A stretch of DNA of 14,949 nucleotides from Porticoccaceae bacterium (GCA_003491845.1 DNBN01000112.1:1224-16172); one strand, 5' to 3'. Positions 1 through 8,850 are shown, numbered from the stretch's first letter. The notes: generated from the letters alone by a model not told the origin. A program made the numbers and translations.

Positions 1-642
1 GTGCTACAAATGCATGGTGAAGTAACCTCAGCTGACGTTGATATTTTTGATAGAGAAGCGGTTTTTATAGATCGCCACCTGCGCCCACTGGTTGCTAAAT
101 TTCCTGATCTAAAAATTGTCTTAGAGCATATTACAACCCAGCAAGGCGCCGAATTTGTGCTTAATGCCAGCGATAATATTGGCGCTACAATTACACCGCA
201 GCATTTATTATACAATCGCAACCATATGTTAGTGGGGGGTATTCGCCCTCATCTATTCTGTTTACCCATACTAAAGCGTGACATTCATCAACAAGCGCTT
301 ATTAAAGCCGCTGTTAGTGGTAATCATAAGATATTTTTAGGCACCGACTCTGCACCTCACACGCAAGACGCAAAAGAGAGTAGTTGTGGCTGTGCGGGCT
401 GCTTTAGCCATCATGCTGCCATAGAAATGTATGCTGAAGTTTTTGACCAAGCAGATGCTATGGATAAACTTGAAGCATTTGCCAGTACCAATGGATGTGA
501 CTTTTATGGTCTACCTCGAAACGACTCGACTATACTATTGCTTAGAAAACCATGGAAAATACAAGAAACTGTGGTTTATGAAGGCACCCAATTGATCCCA
601 TTGGGTGCCGGTACTACATTAAATTGGGCACTGGTGGAATAA
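1..642 (+). CDS. pyrC: Dihydroorotase, C-terminal part (cut by window edge)
   Basis: Dihydroorotase catalyses the reversible cyclisation of N-carbamoyl-aspartate to dihydroorotate, the third step of de novo pyrimidine synthesis in the cytosol. Only the last 213 residues are present, against about 345 in the E. coli type. The reading frame runs off the left edge, so the GTG at base 1 is not a start. Visible hallmarks of the class II (PyrC) zinc enzyme are HGEV at residues 5-8, EHITT near 42, the NRNHMLVGG stretch near 73, GTDSAPH near 115 and the cysteine-rich [11 protein letters not shown]. The His residues in HGEV and EHIT and the Asp in GTDSAPH are metal or catalytic positions in the family. 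It ends in TAA that overlaps the ATG of rnt by one base, so the two are probably co-transcribed and translationally coupled. Identification is firm. Confidence 0.96.
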   Translation: MLQMHGEVTSADVDIFDREAVFIDRHLRPLVAKFPDLKIVLEHITTQQGAEFVLNASDNIGATITPQHLLYNRNHMLVGGIRPHLFCLPILKRDIHQQALIKAAVSGNHKIFLGTDSAPHTQDAKESSCGCAGCFSHHAAIEMYAEVFDQADAMDKLEAFASTNGCDFYGLPRNDSTILLLRKPWKIQETVVYEGTQLIPLGAGTTLNWALVE

Positions 643-1277
643 TGGAACAGTTAAATCAAAATACAGATACCTTGATGGTCAAACGATTTCGAGGTTTTCT
701 TCCTGTCGTTGTTGATGTTGAAACGGGTGGCTTTGACTCTCATCAAAATGCTTTGCTAGAAATAGCCGCAGTTATTTTAGAGATGGACAGTCAAGGTGAT
801 TTACAAATCAAAGAAAGCTACAGTAAAAATATCGAGCCTTTCCCAGGGGCTATCATTGAAGACTCGGCCCTCGAATTTACAGGTATCGATCTCTATGATC
901 CTGACAGAGACCCTGAGGAAGAAGGAGAAGCTTTACGAGAAATTTTTCAACCTATTCGACGAGAAATCTCTCTTACTGGTTGCAGCAGAGCTGTTATGGT
1001 CGCTCATAATGCCCATTTTGACCTTGGCTTTGTTAACGCCGCAATTCATCGTAGTCAGATAAAACGAAATCCTTTTCATCCCTTTTCTTGCTTTGACACC
1101 TCCACGCTCTCGGGGTTGGCCTATGGTCAAACGGTTCTAGCTAAAGCATGCCAGGCAGCAGCCATCGATTTTGACAACCACGAAGCTCACAGTGCACTGT
1201 ATGACACTATAAAAACTGCCGAATTGTTTTGTACCATCGTCAATCGTTGGAAAGAATTAGGCGGATGGCCCAGATAG
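642..1277 (+). CDS. rnt: Ribonuclease T
   Basis: RNase T is a 3'-5' exoribonuclease of the DEDD family that acts as a dimer, trims the 3' ends of tRNA, 5S and 23S rRNA, and turns over the tRNA CCA end. The protein is 211 residues, close to the 215 of E. coli. The DEDDh active site is visible: D25 and E27 in VDVETGGF, the Asp in AHNAHFD, and the His and Asp in HEAHSALYD near the C-terminus. The stretches KRNPFHPF and [15 protein letters not shown] are typical of the family. I chose ATG 642 because it overlaps the pyrC stop as TAATG. An in-frame TTG at 624 lies inside pyrC and would add only six residues unlike the family. Pairing of pyrC with rnt also occurs, as I recall, in Pseudomonas. Confidence 0.96.
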   Translation: MEQLNQNTDTLMVKRFRGFLPVVVDVETGGFDSHQNALLEIAAVILEMDSQGDLQIKESYSKNIEPFPGAIIEDSALEFTGIDLYDPDRDPEEEGEALREIFQPIRREISLTGCSRAVMVAHNAHFDLGFVNAAIHRSQIKRNPFHPFSCFDTSTLSGLAYGQTVLAKACQAAAIDFDNHEAHSALYDTIKTAELFCTIVNRWKELGGWPR

Positions 1278-1614
1278 CTTTGAACCAATATTTTTGGCAA
1301 CTCTTGCAATGGCCCTCGATGTTTTATCCAGTGCAAAGTTTTGTTTGTAACTATAATGGTTTTTTGAACCCTCCTAAGAACGTCACCAGGCGGTATATTT
1401 AGGTCAAGCATCTGTCCTTCAAACCTCTATGGAGGATCATTTCTTACTCTGCCAGAGAATGAGAGCTATTAATGGATACAATCCACCAAAGGCCGCTCAT
1501 TCGTCTCTTATCAGGCGGAATGGTTTTAGCTTATTGCTTTTAACTATTTACTTTTAACTATTTACTTTTCACTACTTACTTTTTGTAACTAAATACTAGC
1601 CCCTACTCCACCGT
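1278..1614. other. 337-base intergenic region, no convincing gene
   Basis: This stretch separates the convergent rnt and symporter genes. It has no tRNA-like sequence, no recognisable protein and no GC-rich hairpin followed by a T-run, so where either transcript ends is unclear. A 42-codon plus-strand frame (1429-1557) has no ribosome binding site and no likeness I recognise. The right-hand part is AT-rich and carries a 14-bp tandem repeat, listed separately. A minus-strand open frame across the left part continues antisense into rnt and is probably chance. Confidence 0.7.
1537..1583. repeat. 14-bp AT-rich direct tandem repeat, about 3.3 copies
   Basis: Units begin at 1537, 1551, 1565 and 1579 (the last one partial). 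The first two are identical, CTTTTAACTATTTA; the third differs at two positions, CTTTTCACTACTTA; the fourth keeps only CTTTT before diverging. Each unit can also be read as two related 7-mers. It lies 30 to 80 bases beyond the symporter stop codon. Role unknown: it could be a slippage-prone spacer or part of a 3' untranslated region. There is no spacer variation, so it is not a CRISPR array. Confidence 0.8.
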
Positions 1615-3042
1615 TTATTTAGACCAAAATTCGGCATTTTTAATACCTACAGCTTCAGGATCAAATGTTGGATCAACGCCCGTATCCAGCTGTTTTTCAT
1701 AGTCTTTAAGGGCCATCAGGGCCGGTTTTTGTAAAATCAAAATAGCGACAATATTCAACCATGCCATGACGCCAACACCAACATCTCCAAGAGCCCATGC
1801 TAGATCGGCAGATTTTATACCACCGTACATCACAGAAGTGAGTACCAACCATTTTAAGAAGATCATAAGCCATGGTCGATGAACCGCGCGATTAATATAT
1901 GTCACATTAGTCTCAGCAATATAGTAGTAAGCCAATATGGTAGTAAACGCAAAAAAGAACAGTGAGATAGCAAGTAAACTAGCACCTAAACCGGGCAATA
2001 TGGTTTCAAAAGCACTCTGTACATAGACTGGACCTGCATCAACGCCCGCTAACCCGGTATAGAGCATCACACCATCGGGACCCTGAACATTGTAAAGACC
2101 GGTCAATAAAATCATAAATGCTGTTGCAGTGCATACAAAGAGGGTATCAATATAGACTGAAAAGGCTTGTACCAAACCCTGCTTGGCTGGGTGCGATACC
2201 TCAGCCGCTGCAGCCGCATGAGGTGCTGTACCCTGACCCGCCTCATTAGAATAAATGCCTCGCTTAACGCCCCATTGGATAGCCATACCAATAATAGCGC
2301 CATAACCAGCCTCAAAACCAAATGCGCTGTCGATAATCAGACTAAACATAGCAGGAATTTTTTCATAATTGGCCGTCATAACAAGTAACGCAATAAAGAT
2401 GTAACCCAATGCCATGATCGGAACTACCACTTGGGTAAAGCGTGCAATACGTCTAACGCCACCAAATACAATTAAGGCCACACCGATAGCAATCACAGAC
2501 GCTCCGATCTCCGGCGGTACTCCCCAAGCATTTTCTACCGCAGCAACGATACTGTTTGCTTGAATACCCGGTAGACAAAAGCCCACGGCCATAATCGTGC
2601 AGACTGCAAATAACCAGGCATACCATTTTTGACCCATCGCTTTCTCAATAAAATAGGCAGGTCCGCCACGGTAAAGACCTTTATCATCCTTTTCTTTGTA
2701 AATTTGTGCCAAGGTTGCTTCGACATAGGCAGTAGAGGCGCCTAGGAAAGCTACCAACCACATCCAAAAGACCGCGCCCGGGCCACCCATAGCAATAGCC
2801 GTAGCAACACCCGCTATATTACCGGTGCCCACACGCCCTGATAGAGAAATGGCGAGCGCCTGAAATGACGATACGCCGGCCTCTGAGCTCTTTCCCTGAA
2901 ACATGAGCTTTATCATATGCCTGAAATGCCTAATCTGTAAAAATCGCGTACGAATCGAGAAATAAAAACCCGTACCTAAGCATAAATATATAAGCGCCGA
3001 ACTCCAAATAATGCTATTCAAGTAATTTACAAAAGCGTCCAA
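1615..3042 (-). CDS. Sodium/alanine (glycine) symporter, AGCS family
   Basis: This is a 475-residue inner-membrane protein of the alanine/glycine:cation symporter family, which couples uptake of small neutral amino acids to sodium entry. The family signature is clear at residues 69-95 (GRVGTGNIAG followed by GGPGAVFWMW), and a second conserved block SNEAGQGTAPHAAAAAE lies at about 265-281. There are roughly ten or eleven hydrophobic segments, which is normal for the family. The start is a TTG at 3042, chosen because GGAG (3050-3053, minus strand) lies seven bases before it and because no in-frame ATG fits; the N-terminus MDAFVNYLNSIIW suits the family. It follows the thioesterase gene by 86 bases and may share its transcript. 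The substrate (alanine, glycine or other) cannot be told from sequence, so I give no symbol; homologues are called alsT, agcS or dagA. Confidence 0.93.
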   Translation of the reverse strand: MDAFVNYLNSIIWSSALIYLCLGTGFYFSIRTRFLQIRHFRHMIKLMFQGKSSEAGVSSFQALAISLSGRVGTGNIAGVATAIAMGGPGAVFWMWLVAFLGASTAYVEATLAQIYKEKDDKGLYRGGPAYFIEKAMGQKWYAWLFAVCTIMAVGFCLPGIQANSIVAAVENAWGVPPEIGASVIAIGVALIVFGGVRRIARFTQVVVPIMALGYIFIALLVMTANYEKIPAMFSLIIDSAFGFEAGYGAIIGMAIQWGVKRGIYSNEAGQGTAPHAAAAAEVSHPAKQGLVQAFSVYIDTLFVCTATAFMILLTGLYNVQGPDGVMLYTGLAGVDAGPVYVQSAFETILPGLGASLLAISLFFFAFTTILAYYYIAETNVTYINRAVHRPWLMIFLKWLVLTSVMYGGIKSADLAWALGDVGVGVMAWLNIVAILILQKPALMALKDYEKQLDTGVDPTFDPEAVGIKNAEFWSK

Positions 3043-3049
3043 AGTATTT

Positions 3050-3053
3050 CTCC
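3050..3053 (-). promoter_or_regulatory. Ribosome binding site GGAG that fixes a TTG start
   Basis: On the minus strand GGAG is followed by seven bases and then the TTG at 3042. An ATG overlapping this site (at about 3055) is out of frame with the symporter. The spacing is ideal and supports the TTG start. Confidence 0.7.
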
Positions 3054-3128
3054 ATTATCATTATGATTGAGGGCCTTGTTTGACTGGCTAAACAGTCTTT
3101 AGTCTGCTGTTGACCTTTTTCAAGGTAG

Positions 3129-3611
3129 TTACCGCAACGTTTTAATGTCAAGCCGAAGCGGAAATTCTAACGCGGTTTCCGTGTGTTTTGCCATGATACA
3201 GAGTAAATTATCTAAAAACTCTTCTCCCATATCAGTGGTTTTTCGAATCTTCATATCAATGTGACCCAACACTGTTTCATATATGGCGCAGAGCTGCTGT
3301 TTTTCATTGAGCATAATCGCAACTAAGTGAATTAATTTTTTATTAACCCGATGCAACCTATAGTGAACCAAAAGTTGCTCATCTAATAAACATTCATGAA
3401 CATATCTAACATTATCCTCAAGGGTAAAAGAAGAAAATCCAGATGCAAAATAGTTCGCAGAAAAACCCATGTCATGGGTGTAGAAATGCTCAAAGGACTG
3501 ACCAAATAATTGTGAATAAAATGCAACATTCATATGTCCATTTTGATCACACATAACATCGGTTACTTTAAGCATATGAGCGGTATAAGGAAAAGCCGGC
3601 TGAATAGTCAT
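3129..3611 (-). CDS. Acyl-CoA thioesterase, 4HBT hotdog fold
   Basis: This 160-residue protein belongs to the 4-hydroxybenzoyl-CoA-thioesterase-like hotdog superfamily, whose members hydrolyse acyl-CoA thioesters in the cytosol. The diagnostic stretch is CDQNGHMNVAFY at residues 21-32, matching the family pattern of Asp-x-Asn-Gly-His-Met-Asn at the start of the hotdog helix. The second half (a long run of beta-strand-like sequence ending in a YETVLGHIDM stretch) is the kind seen in small thioesterases annotated as betainyl-CoA or carnitine-pathway thioesterases, but I see no carnitine genes here and do not assign a substrate. I chose ATG 3611; a TTG nine bases upstream is also in frame, and neither has a strong ribosome binding site. 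An AT-rich TATAAAAT on the minus strand at 3627-3634 could be a -10 element, but no matching -35 is seen. The downstream neighbour is an amino-acid symporter. Confidence 0.82.
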   Translation of the reverse strand: MTIQPAFPYTAHMLKVTDVMCDQNGHMNVAFYSQLFGQSFEHFYTHDMGFSANYFASGFSSFTLEDNVRYVHECLLDEQLLVHYRLHRVNKKLIHLVAIMLNEKQQLCAIYETVLGHIDMKIRKTTDMGEEFLDNLLCIMAKHTETALEFPLRLDIKTLR

Positions 3612-3849
3612 AGTGTCCAAGGAAATATTTTATATAGTCACCAAACTCATACCATTAATAGCAAGAGCCGAGTCATACTAAAGCTGACACTCTGACTATT
3701 CTGAGCAGGAAATCTATACTTATTGTAAATGGGTTTAATTTTAAGTCTAAAAAGTATAAGTTAGCATTTTATGCGCTATCAAGGCTACACTTAGTGTGCG
3801 TCAAGCATGTAAAATATTGGTTTTCTTATTATCAAAACAGGATCTTTCA
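3612..3849. promoter_or_regulatory. Divergent control region between thioesterase and maeB
   Basis: These 238 AT-rich bases separate two divergent genes and must hold promoters for both, though no promoter matches consensus well. Two spaced inverted repeats are visible: AGTCA (3671-3675) with TGACT (3693-3697), and TATACTT (3715-3721) with AAGTATA (3752-3758). In AT-rich DNA such short arms can arise by chance. AGGA at 3839-3842, seven bases before ATG 3850, is the likely maeB ribosome binding site. Confidence 0.45.
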
Positions 3850-6120
3850 ATGAGCGACTCCTTTAAAGAGAGTGCCATCAAATACCACACTCACCCATTA
3901 CCGGGAAAATTGGAAATTAGACCAACAAAACCATTGGCTAATAAGCGTGATCTGTCCCTTGCATACTCACCTGGTGTAGCTCATGCCTGCGAGCTTATTC
4001 AAGAAAACCCTACTGATGTGGCCAAAGTGACCTCAAGAGGCAACTTAGTAGGTGTCATTACTAATGGTACTGCAGTATTAGGCTTAGGGAATATTGGAGC
4101 ATTGGCATCAAAACCAGTGATGGAAGGAAAGGCGGTGCTGTTTAAAAAGTTTGCCAACATTGATGTTTTTGATATCGAAATCAACGAAACAGATGTCGAT
4201 AAGTTGGTGGATATTATTGCATCGCTAGAGCCCACCTTTGGCGGTATTAATTTAGAAGATATAAAAGCCCCCGAGTGCTTCATGGTGGAGGAAAAACTTC
4301 GTGAACGAATGAAGATACCGGTCTTTCATGATGATCAACACGGCACAGCTATTGTAGCCGCCGCCGCGATTTACAATGGCCTTAGAATCGTTGAAAAGAA
4401 ATTTGAAGATGTGAAGTTAGTTGTGTCCGGGGCTGGTGCAGCAAGTATTGCCTGTGTGGACCTACTGGTTAGCATGGGGTTACAAAAAACTAATGTTCGT
4501 ATGATTGATCGCACTGGCGTTATCTATAAAGGGCGGACTAAAGGTATGAACCCTTGGAAAGAGGACTATGCCATTGATACCGAAGATCGTACTATTGAAG
4601 ATGCTATTCAAGACGCAGACTTATTCATGGGATTGTCTGGCCCTGGCGTACTAAATGGTGATTTACTCAAAAAAATGGGTAAAAAACCAATTATTTTGGC
4701 TATGTCTAATCCTATTCCTGAAATCATGCCTGAGGATGCTATGGCGGCTCGTCCAGATGCCATTTTAGCAACTGGACGTTCAGATTATCCAAATCAAGTA
4801 AATAATGTTTTATGTTTTCCTTTTATATTTAGGGGTGCTCTGGATTGCGGCGCATCAACTATTAATGAAGAAATGAAAATGGCCGCTGTTCGAGCGATTG
4901 CAGATTTAGCCACTATGGAGACATCTGATGTGGTTGCTGCAGCCTATGCAGATGAAAAATTGAAGTTTGGGCCTGAGTATCTTATACCCAAAGCCTTTGA
5001 TCCGAGATTAATAGAAGTAGTGCCAATGGCAGTAGTAAAAGCTGCAATGGCAAGTGGTGTAGCTACTAGGCCCATAGAGGACCTTGAGGCCTACCATCAA
5101 AAACTACACGAATTTGTTAATCAAGCGGGCTTATTTATGCAGCCTATTATTGAGGTGGCGAAAAAGGCACCCGCAAAAATAGTCTACGCCGAAGGGGAAA
5201 ATGATGATGTTTTGCTGGCCGTTCAGGCTGTCATTGATGAAGCTATTGCCAAACCTGTTTTAATTGGCTCAGCAGAGCGTATTGCTTTAAAAGTGGATCG
5301 TCTGGGACTGCGTATTGATCTTGAGAAAGATGTAGAAATTTTTAATCCAGATGAAAATTCGAAACATGAAATCTACGCAAGCCTCTACCATGAAATGGTC
5401 GGTAGAGAAGGTGTATCTGTGGCGGCAGCCAGAAAAATTATGCGCGATGACAACACCGCAATTGCCGCCGTAATGGTAGCCTGTGATGATGCTGATGGTC
5501 TTATATGCGGAAAAGTTGGGCGCTTTGATTTTCATCTGCGTGAAATAATGCACCTGCTTGGACCAGAAGATAAACGTCAGTTAGTATCCTCCGCCGCAGT
5601 TTTGTTAATGCCTGATGGGCCACTATTCTTGGCGGATACTGCAATGAACATCGACCCCAGCGCGGAGGATCTTGTAAAGATTACTCAGGCAAGTGTCGAT
5701 TTAGTCGCTCGGTTCGGTATAGAACCTAAGGTTGCATTGCTGTCTCACTCAAACTTCGGCACATCAAATGCAGCCTCGGCTAAAAAAGTTAGGGAGGCCT
5801 CCGCATTGCTCCGTGCGCAACAGCCAGAATTGCAGATTGATGGTGAAATGCACGTTTTAAGCGCACTTAATCCAGCACTTCGTAACAGCGTTTACTCCAA
5901 GGCGAATTTAAAAGGTCGTGCGAATGTGTTGGTAATGCCTAATTTAGATTCGGCCAATATTGCCATGGGGCTGATTCGATCTCTAACTGACGCCCTGCTC
6001 ATTGGGCCATTCATCAATGGTTTCAAAAAACCGGCTCATATTGTCATTCCCTCCGTCTCATCCCGAGGTATTTTCAATATGACGGCCCTAACAGTGGCTG
6101 ATATTCAAGCAGCAAGATAA
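3850..6120 (+). CDS. maeB: NADP-dependent malic enzyme with phosphotransacetylase-like domain
   Basis: MaeB oxidatively decarboxylates malate to pyruvate and CO2 with reduction of NADP, feeding NADPH and acetyl-CoA synthesis. The 756-residue length fits the large hybrid type (759 in E. coli). Order of domains: malic enzyme N-terminal part with the catalytic Tyr in [10 protein letters not shown] (Y39) and a Lys in the GKAVLFKKF stretch; metal-binding region with [11 protein letters not shown] at 159-169; nucleotide-binding fold with [12 protein letters not shown] near 190; then from about residue 430 a phosphotransacetylase-like domain beginning at [11 protein letters not shown]. In E. coli that last domain is not catalytic and mediates allosteric control by acetyl-CoA; the same is inferred here. 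ATG 3850 is chosen because AGGA precedes it at good spacing and the protein then starts like the family; a GTG at 3796 would add 18 unlike residues. It stands alone, divergent from the thioesterase and convergent with rsmI. Confidence 0.96.
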   Translation: MSDSFKESAIKYHTHPLPGKLEIRPTKPLANKRDLSLAYSPGVAHACELIQENPTDVAKVTSRGNLVGVITNGTAVLGLGNIGALASKPVMEGKAVLFKKFANIDVFDIEINETDVDKLVDIIASLEPTFGGINLEDIKAPECFMVEEKLRERMKIPVFHDDQHGTAIVAAAAIYNGLRIVEKKFEDVKLVVSGAGAASIACVDLLVSMGLQKTNVRMIDRTGVIYKGRTKGMNPWKEDYAIDTEDRTIEDAIQDADLFMGLSGPGVLNGDLLKKMGKKPIILAMSNPIPEIMPEDAMAARPDAILATGRSDYPNQVNNVLCFPFIFRGALDCGASTINEEMKMAAVRAIADLATMETSDVVAAAYADEKLKFGPEYLIPKAFDPRLIEVVPMAVVKAAMASGVATRPIEDLEAYHQKLHEFVNQAGLFMQPIIEVAKKAPAKIVYAEGENDDVLLAVQAVIDEAIAKPVLIGSAERIALKVDRLGLRIDLEKDVEIFNPDENSKHEIYASLYHEMVGREGVSVAAARKIMRDDNTAIAAVMVACDDADGLICGKVGRFDFHLREIMHLLGPEDKRQLVSSAAVLLMPDGPLFLADTAMNIDPSAEDLVKITQASVDLVARFGIEPKVALLSHSNFGTSNAASAKKVREASALLRAQQPELQIDGEMHVLSALNPALRNSVYSKANLKGRANVLVMPNLDSANIAMGLIRSLTDALLIGPFINGFKKPAHIVIPSVSSRGIFNMTALTVADIQAAR

Positions 6121-6150
6121 AAATGAGGAGTCTTACTTGTTTTGTAGACT
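6119..6150 (-). terminator. Weak hairpin plus T-run at the end of rsmI
   Basis: On the minus strand AGTCTAC (6150-6144) pairs with GT-A-AGACT (6136-6129, one bulged base) around a seven-base loop, and five Ts follow at 6123-6119 after a short gap. The stem includes the rsmI stop codon. It is AT-rich and imperfect, so it is at best a weak intrinsic terminator between the convergent maeB and rsmI genes. Confidence 0.3.
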
Positions 6151-6981
6151 AAGAGCGACCTGATACAACTGCTTTTTATCTCCACCAGTAATTTTTGCCG
6201 CCAATGATGCAGCCTTGGTGATTGGTAGCTCTTTGAGTAAAAGTGCGACTAGGCTCTCAGTTTCAGGAGAGTGTGTGTAAGTACTATCGGTGTTCCCGGC
6301 GATAATAATGACAATTTCGCCGCGCTGCTGATTGCTATCATTATTCACTTGGGTCTTTATCTGGCTTATGGTGCCATATAGATAGGTTTCAAATGTTTTA
6401 CTCACCTCTCGCGCCATAAAAGCGAGTCGATCTTGGCCAAACACATCTATCAGGTCATTTAGTGATGCTAAGATACGGTGAGGTGCCTCATAAAAAACCA
6501 AGGTTTCTGTTACCGCCTTTAATTCCTCTAGTGCCTTTTTACGTTGGCCTACCTTTGCTGGTAAAAACCCAAGAAAACGGAATTTATCAGTAGGTAATCC
6601 TGATACACTTAGAGCCGCAGTAGCTGCACAAGCACCAGGAATAGGAATTACATGAAACCCGCGCAGCCTAGCTTGAGCCACTAATCGGTATCCTGGATCA
6701 GAGATCAAGGGAGTTCCGGCATCTGAAATAAGTGCAACGTCTTCAGAGTGTTGTAACCGAGTAAGGATTTTATCGACACTCTTTTGATCTGTATAATCAT
6801 GGTAAGTAATACAGGGGGTATCTATACTAAACTGTGATAATAGCTTTTTACTATGGCGTGTATCTTCACAGGCAATTACACTAACGTTGTGAAGAGTGGT
6901 AACAGCCCGCGGCACCATGTCGGCAAGATTTCCGATGGGCGTGGCTACAATATATAATGTACCAGGTTGATTTAAATTCAT
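6133..6981 (-). CDS. rsmI: 16S rRNA (cytidine-1402 2'-O)-methyltransferase
   Basis: RsmI uses S-adenosylmethionine to 2'-O-methylate C1402 of 16S rRNA in the decoding centre of the 30S subunit. The protein from ATG 6981 has 282 residues (286 in E. coli) and belongs to the tetrapyrrole-methylase (SAM MT class III) fold. Conserved blocks are LYIVATPIGNLADM near the N-terminus, ACEDTRHSKKLL, LISDAGTPLISDPGYRL, IPGACAATAALSVSGLP with FLGFLPAK, and VFYEAPHRI; a helical C-terminal domain follows. The frame is open further upstream to 7065, but the extra 28 residues would lie antisense to the lpoA signal peptide and do not resemble the family. ATG 6981 sits back to back with the lpoA ATG, the two sharing CATG. 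Divergence from lpoA matches E. coli yraL/yraM. Confidence 0.95.
   Translation of the reverse strand: MNLNQPGTLYIVATPIGNLADMVPRAVTTLHNVSVIACEDTRHSKKLLSQFSIDTPCITYHDYTDQKSVDKILTRLQHSEDVALISDAGTPLISDPGYRLVAQARLRGFHVIPIPGACAATAALSVSGLPTDKFRFLGFLPAKVGQRKKALEELKAVTETLVFYEAPHRILASLNDLIDVFGQDRLAFMAREVSKTFETYLYGTISQIKTQVNNDSNQQRGEIVIIIAGNTDSTYTHSPETESLVALLLKELPITKAASLAAKITGGDKKQLYQVALSLQNK
6953..6958 (+). promoter_or_regulatory. Candidate -10 element TATAAT for lpoA, inside rsmI
   Basis: A perfect TATAAT lies 21 bases before the lpoA ATG, within the codons for the N-terminal TLYIVAT stretch of rsmI on the other strand. The -35 position at 17-bp spacing (about 6930-6935, TTCCGA) is a poor match. If used, transcription would start near 6965 and give a leader of only about 15 bases. 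A promoter must lie in this area or further inside rsmI, since there are no intergenic bases. Confidence 0.4.
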
Positions 6982-8818
6982 GGGTAAAAAAGTTCTTCTA
7001 CAGATGATGGTCTCAGGGTGCATCTTAGCCTTTATTGGGGGTTGTGCGCCAACTGATACAAACATTAGTGGCCGAGTTCCTGTTATCTACATATCCGAAG
7101 CCAAGAATCCTAATGAGATTGAACAGGCCGAAGTATTATTTGCTAAAGCAAAGACAACGAAAAGACCTAATCAAGCGCTATTAAATGTTGCTATTCTGTT
7201 CGCGAAGAATGGGAATCTTGTTGGCAGTGACCAAGCACTTCAGTTAGTGAAAACAGAGTCTCTCAGTGATGAAGAATTCATTGAGTACTCTCTATTGAGT
7301 GTTGAACTTCGTTTACAAGAAGATGATCCTAAAGAGGCTCGACGCCTTATTGAAAATCCTCGTTTTATGGCACTACAAAAGAAATTTGAATCCGCATATC
7401 AACGTCGTATTCTAAGTATCCGCAGTGACATTAACCAACAAATCGGCCTCGCTATTGACAGTATCATTGATAGTATTAGTCTTTCTGGGCTTTTGGACTC
7501 CACCTCTGATAGAACTAACGTCCACAACAAAATCTGGCGCCAATTAGCTGAGCTACCCTATTCTGCACTTCAACAATGTTCTTCAGATAGTCGTGATTTG
7601 GTTGCAGGCTGGTGTGAGCTAGCTCGTGCTATTCGCCTCTATCAAACTAATCACCATGCTGTGAGCAGACAGCTTACACAATGGAAATATAGCCATAAAG
7701 GTCACCCTGCGGCCTCAATAACGCCCTCTTGGTTTGAACAAAATATTGAAAGAGCACCACAAGTTACGAAAATTGCTATTTTGTTGCCACTGCAGGGCCA
7801 ATATAAATCGCCCAGTAACACTTTTTTAAATGGATTTATGGAGGCTTTCTATGGTCTTTATAAGCAAAACAATTTGATAGCTCCGCAAGTCAGAATACAG
7901 GATACTAGCGCTATTTCGATAGAGCAGGCCTATAGCAATGCAATCATTGAAGGTGCCGATGTAATTATCGGTGGTATGCGTCAGTCCGAGGCAGCAGAAC
8001 TCTATAATTTAACTGATCTGAAGGTACCTACGATCAGCTTGAATCGAATTCAGCAGAATAGCAAAATACAGCACGTTAACCTCTTGCAGTTTGGTAGCGC
8101 TCAATATGATGAAATGATTCAAATTGCTGATCGTGCATGGATAGAAGGTCATCGATCAGTTTTAGTGATTGCGCCTGATAAAAAATGGGGTCAAGAATCA
8201 GCTCAAGCACTCAGTGATTATTGGCAATCTAAAGGTGGTCGTCTCATAGAATCAGTCTTTTACGATGCGTCAGTAAAAGACTTCACCCAATTTCTCAAGC
8301 CATCATTAGGCATAGATTTAAGTGAGGACCGTGGCCGAGAAATCCGACGCTTCGTGAATAGTCAGGCGATCACCAAACCTCGACGCAGGCAAGATATTGA
8401 TTTTGCATTGATATTGGGATACCCCGAAAGAGCGCGACAAATCAAACCTGCATTAGATTTTTTATACGCAGCAGATTTGCCTGTTTATTCCAGCTCTAAC
8501 ATCTACAATGGCGTAAAATCAGCGGACTCCAATCGAGATCTAAGCGGCATTCAATTTACCGCTATGCCCTGGACTATGCCTGGTCATCTGATTAGTGAAT
8601 TATCTTCTGACCAAGACATGCACACCACTTATCGACATCTTTACGCCACTGGCTATGACACCTTTTTAGTTTATCGACAGTTAATTTTCCCTCAACCGGC
8701 ATTAACGGTATCTCTTTTTGGCGCAACAGGTATTCTAAATTTGAACAACGGCGTAGTTTCTCGGAAGGCCACTTGGAGTAATTTTCATCAAGGAATCGTG
8801 CGTTCAGGCTTTCCATAA
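6980..8818 (+). CDS. lpoA: LpoA, outer-membrane lipoprotein activator of PBP1A
   Basis: LpoA (YraM/LppC family) is an outer-membrane lipoprotein that reaches through the peptidoglycan to stimulate the bifunctional synthase PBP1A. The 612-residue protein starts with a lipoprotein signal peptide: a KK n-region, a hydrophobic core, and a lipobox IGGC with the lipidated Cys at residue 22. Residues about 25-255 form a helical, TPR-like region. From K264 (KIAILLPLQGQ) the rest is the periplasmic-binding-protein-like domain, with ADVIIGGM and SVLVIAPDKKWGQ blocks. Upstream, an in-frame TGA (6968-6970) rules out an earlier start; ATGs at 7004 and 7007 would lose the positive n-region, so 6980 is preferred although its ribosome binding site is weak (AGG at 6964, 13 bases away). 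It leads the lpoA-yraN-diaA-dolP series, the same order as in E. coli. Confidence 0.93.
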   Translation: MGKKVLLQMMVSGCILAFIGGCAPTDTNISGRVPVIYISEAKNPNEIEQAEVLFAKAKTTKRPNQALLNVAILFAKNGNLVGSDQALQLVKTESLSDEEFIEYSLLSVELRLQEDDPKEARRLIENPRFMALQKKFESAYQRRILSIRSDINQQIGLAIDSIIDSISLSGLLDSTSDRTNVHNKIWRQLAELPYSALQQCSSDSRDLVAGWCELARAIRLYQTNHHAVSRQLTQWKYSHKGHPAASITPSWFEQNIERAPQVTKIAILLPLQGQYKSPSNTFLNGFMEAFYGLYKQNNLIAPQVRIQDTSAISIEQAYSNAIIEGADVIIGGMRQSEAAELYNLTDLKVPTISLNRIQQNSKIQHVNLLQFGSAQYDEMIQIADRAWIEGHRSVLVIAPDKKWGQESAQALSDYWQSKGGRLIESVFYDASVKDFTQFLKPSLGIDLSEDRGREIRRFVNSQAITKPRRRQDIDFALILGYPERARQIKPALDFLYAADLPVYSSSNIYNGVKSADSNRDLSGIQFTAMPWTMPGHLISELSSDQDMHTTYRHLYATGYDTFLVYRQLIFPQPALTVSLFGATGILNLNNGVVSRKATWSNFHQGIVRSGFP

Positions 8819-8850
8819 TTAATGGGTTAATAAAACGGACTTCAGTAAAA

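Noticed and set aside
1187..1411. Minus-strand open frame of 74 codons reaching from the gap into rnt
   Set aside because: It overlaps the conserved end of rnt in antisense, has no ribosome binding site, and resembles no family I know. A degraded gene cannot be ruled out but is not supported.
1429..1557. Plus-strand frame of 42 codons (MEDHFLLCQR start) in the gap after rnt
   Set aside because: No ribosome binding site, no recognisable domain, and its end runs into the tandem repeat.
1537..1583. Tandem repeat as a CRISPR array
   Set aside because: Units are contiguous with no unique spacers, only 14 bp, and no cas gene is nearby.
3112..3126. ACCTT/AAGGT hairpin just after the thioesterase stop as a terminator
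   Set aside because: Five base pairs, low GC, and no T-run follows on the minus strand.
3796..3849. GTG 3796 as the maeB start
   Set aside because: It would add 18 residues not seen in the family, while ATG 3850 has AGGA at ideal spacing and gives the expected N-terminus.
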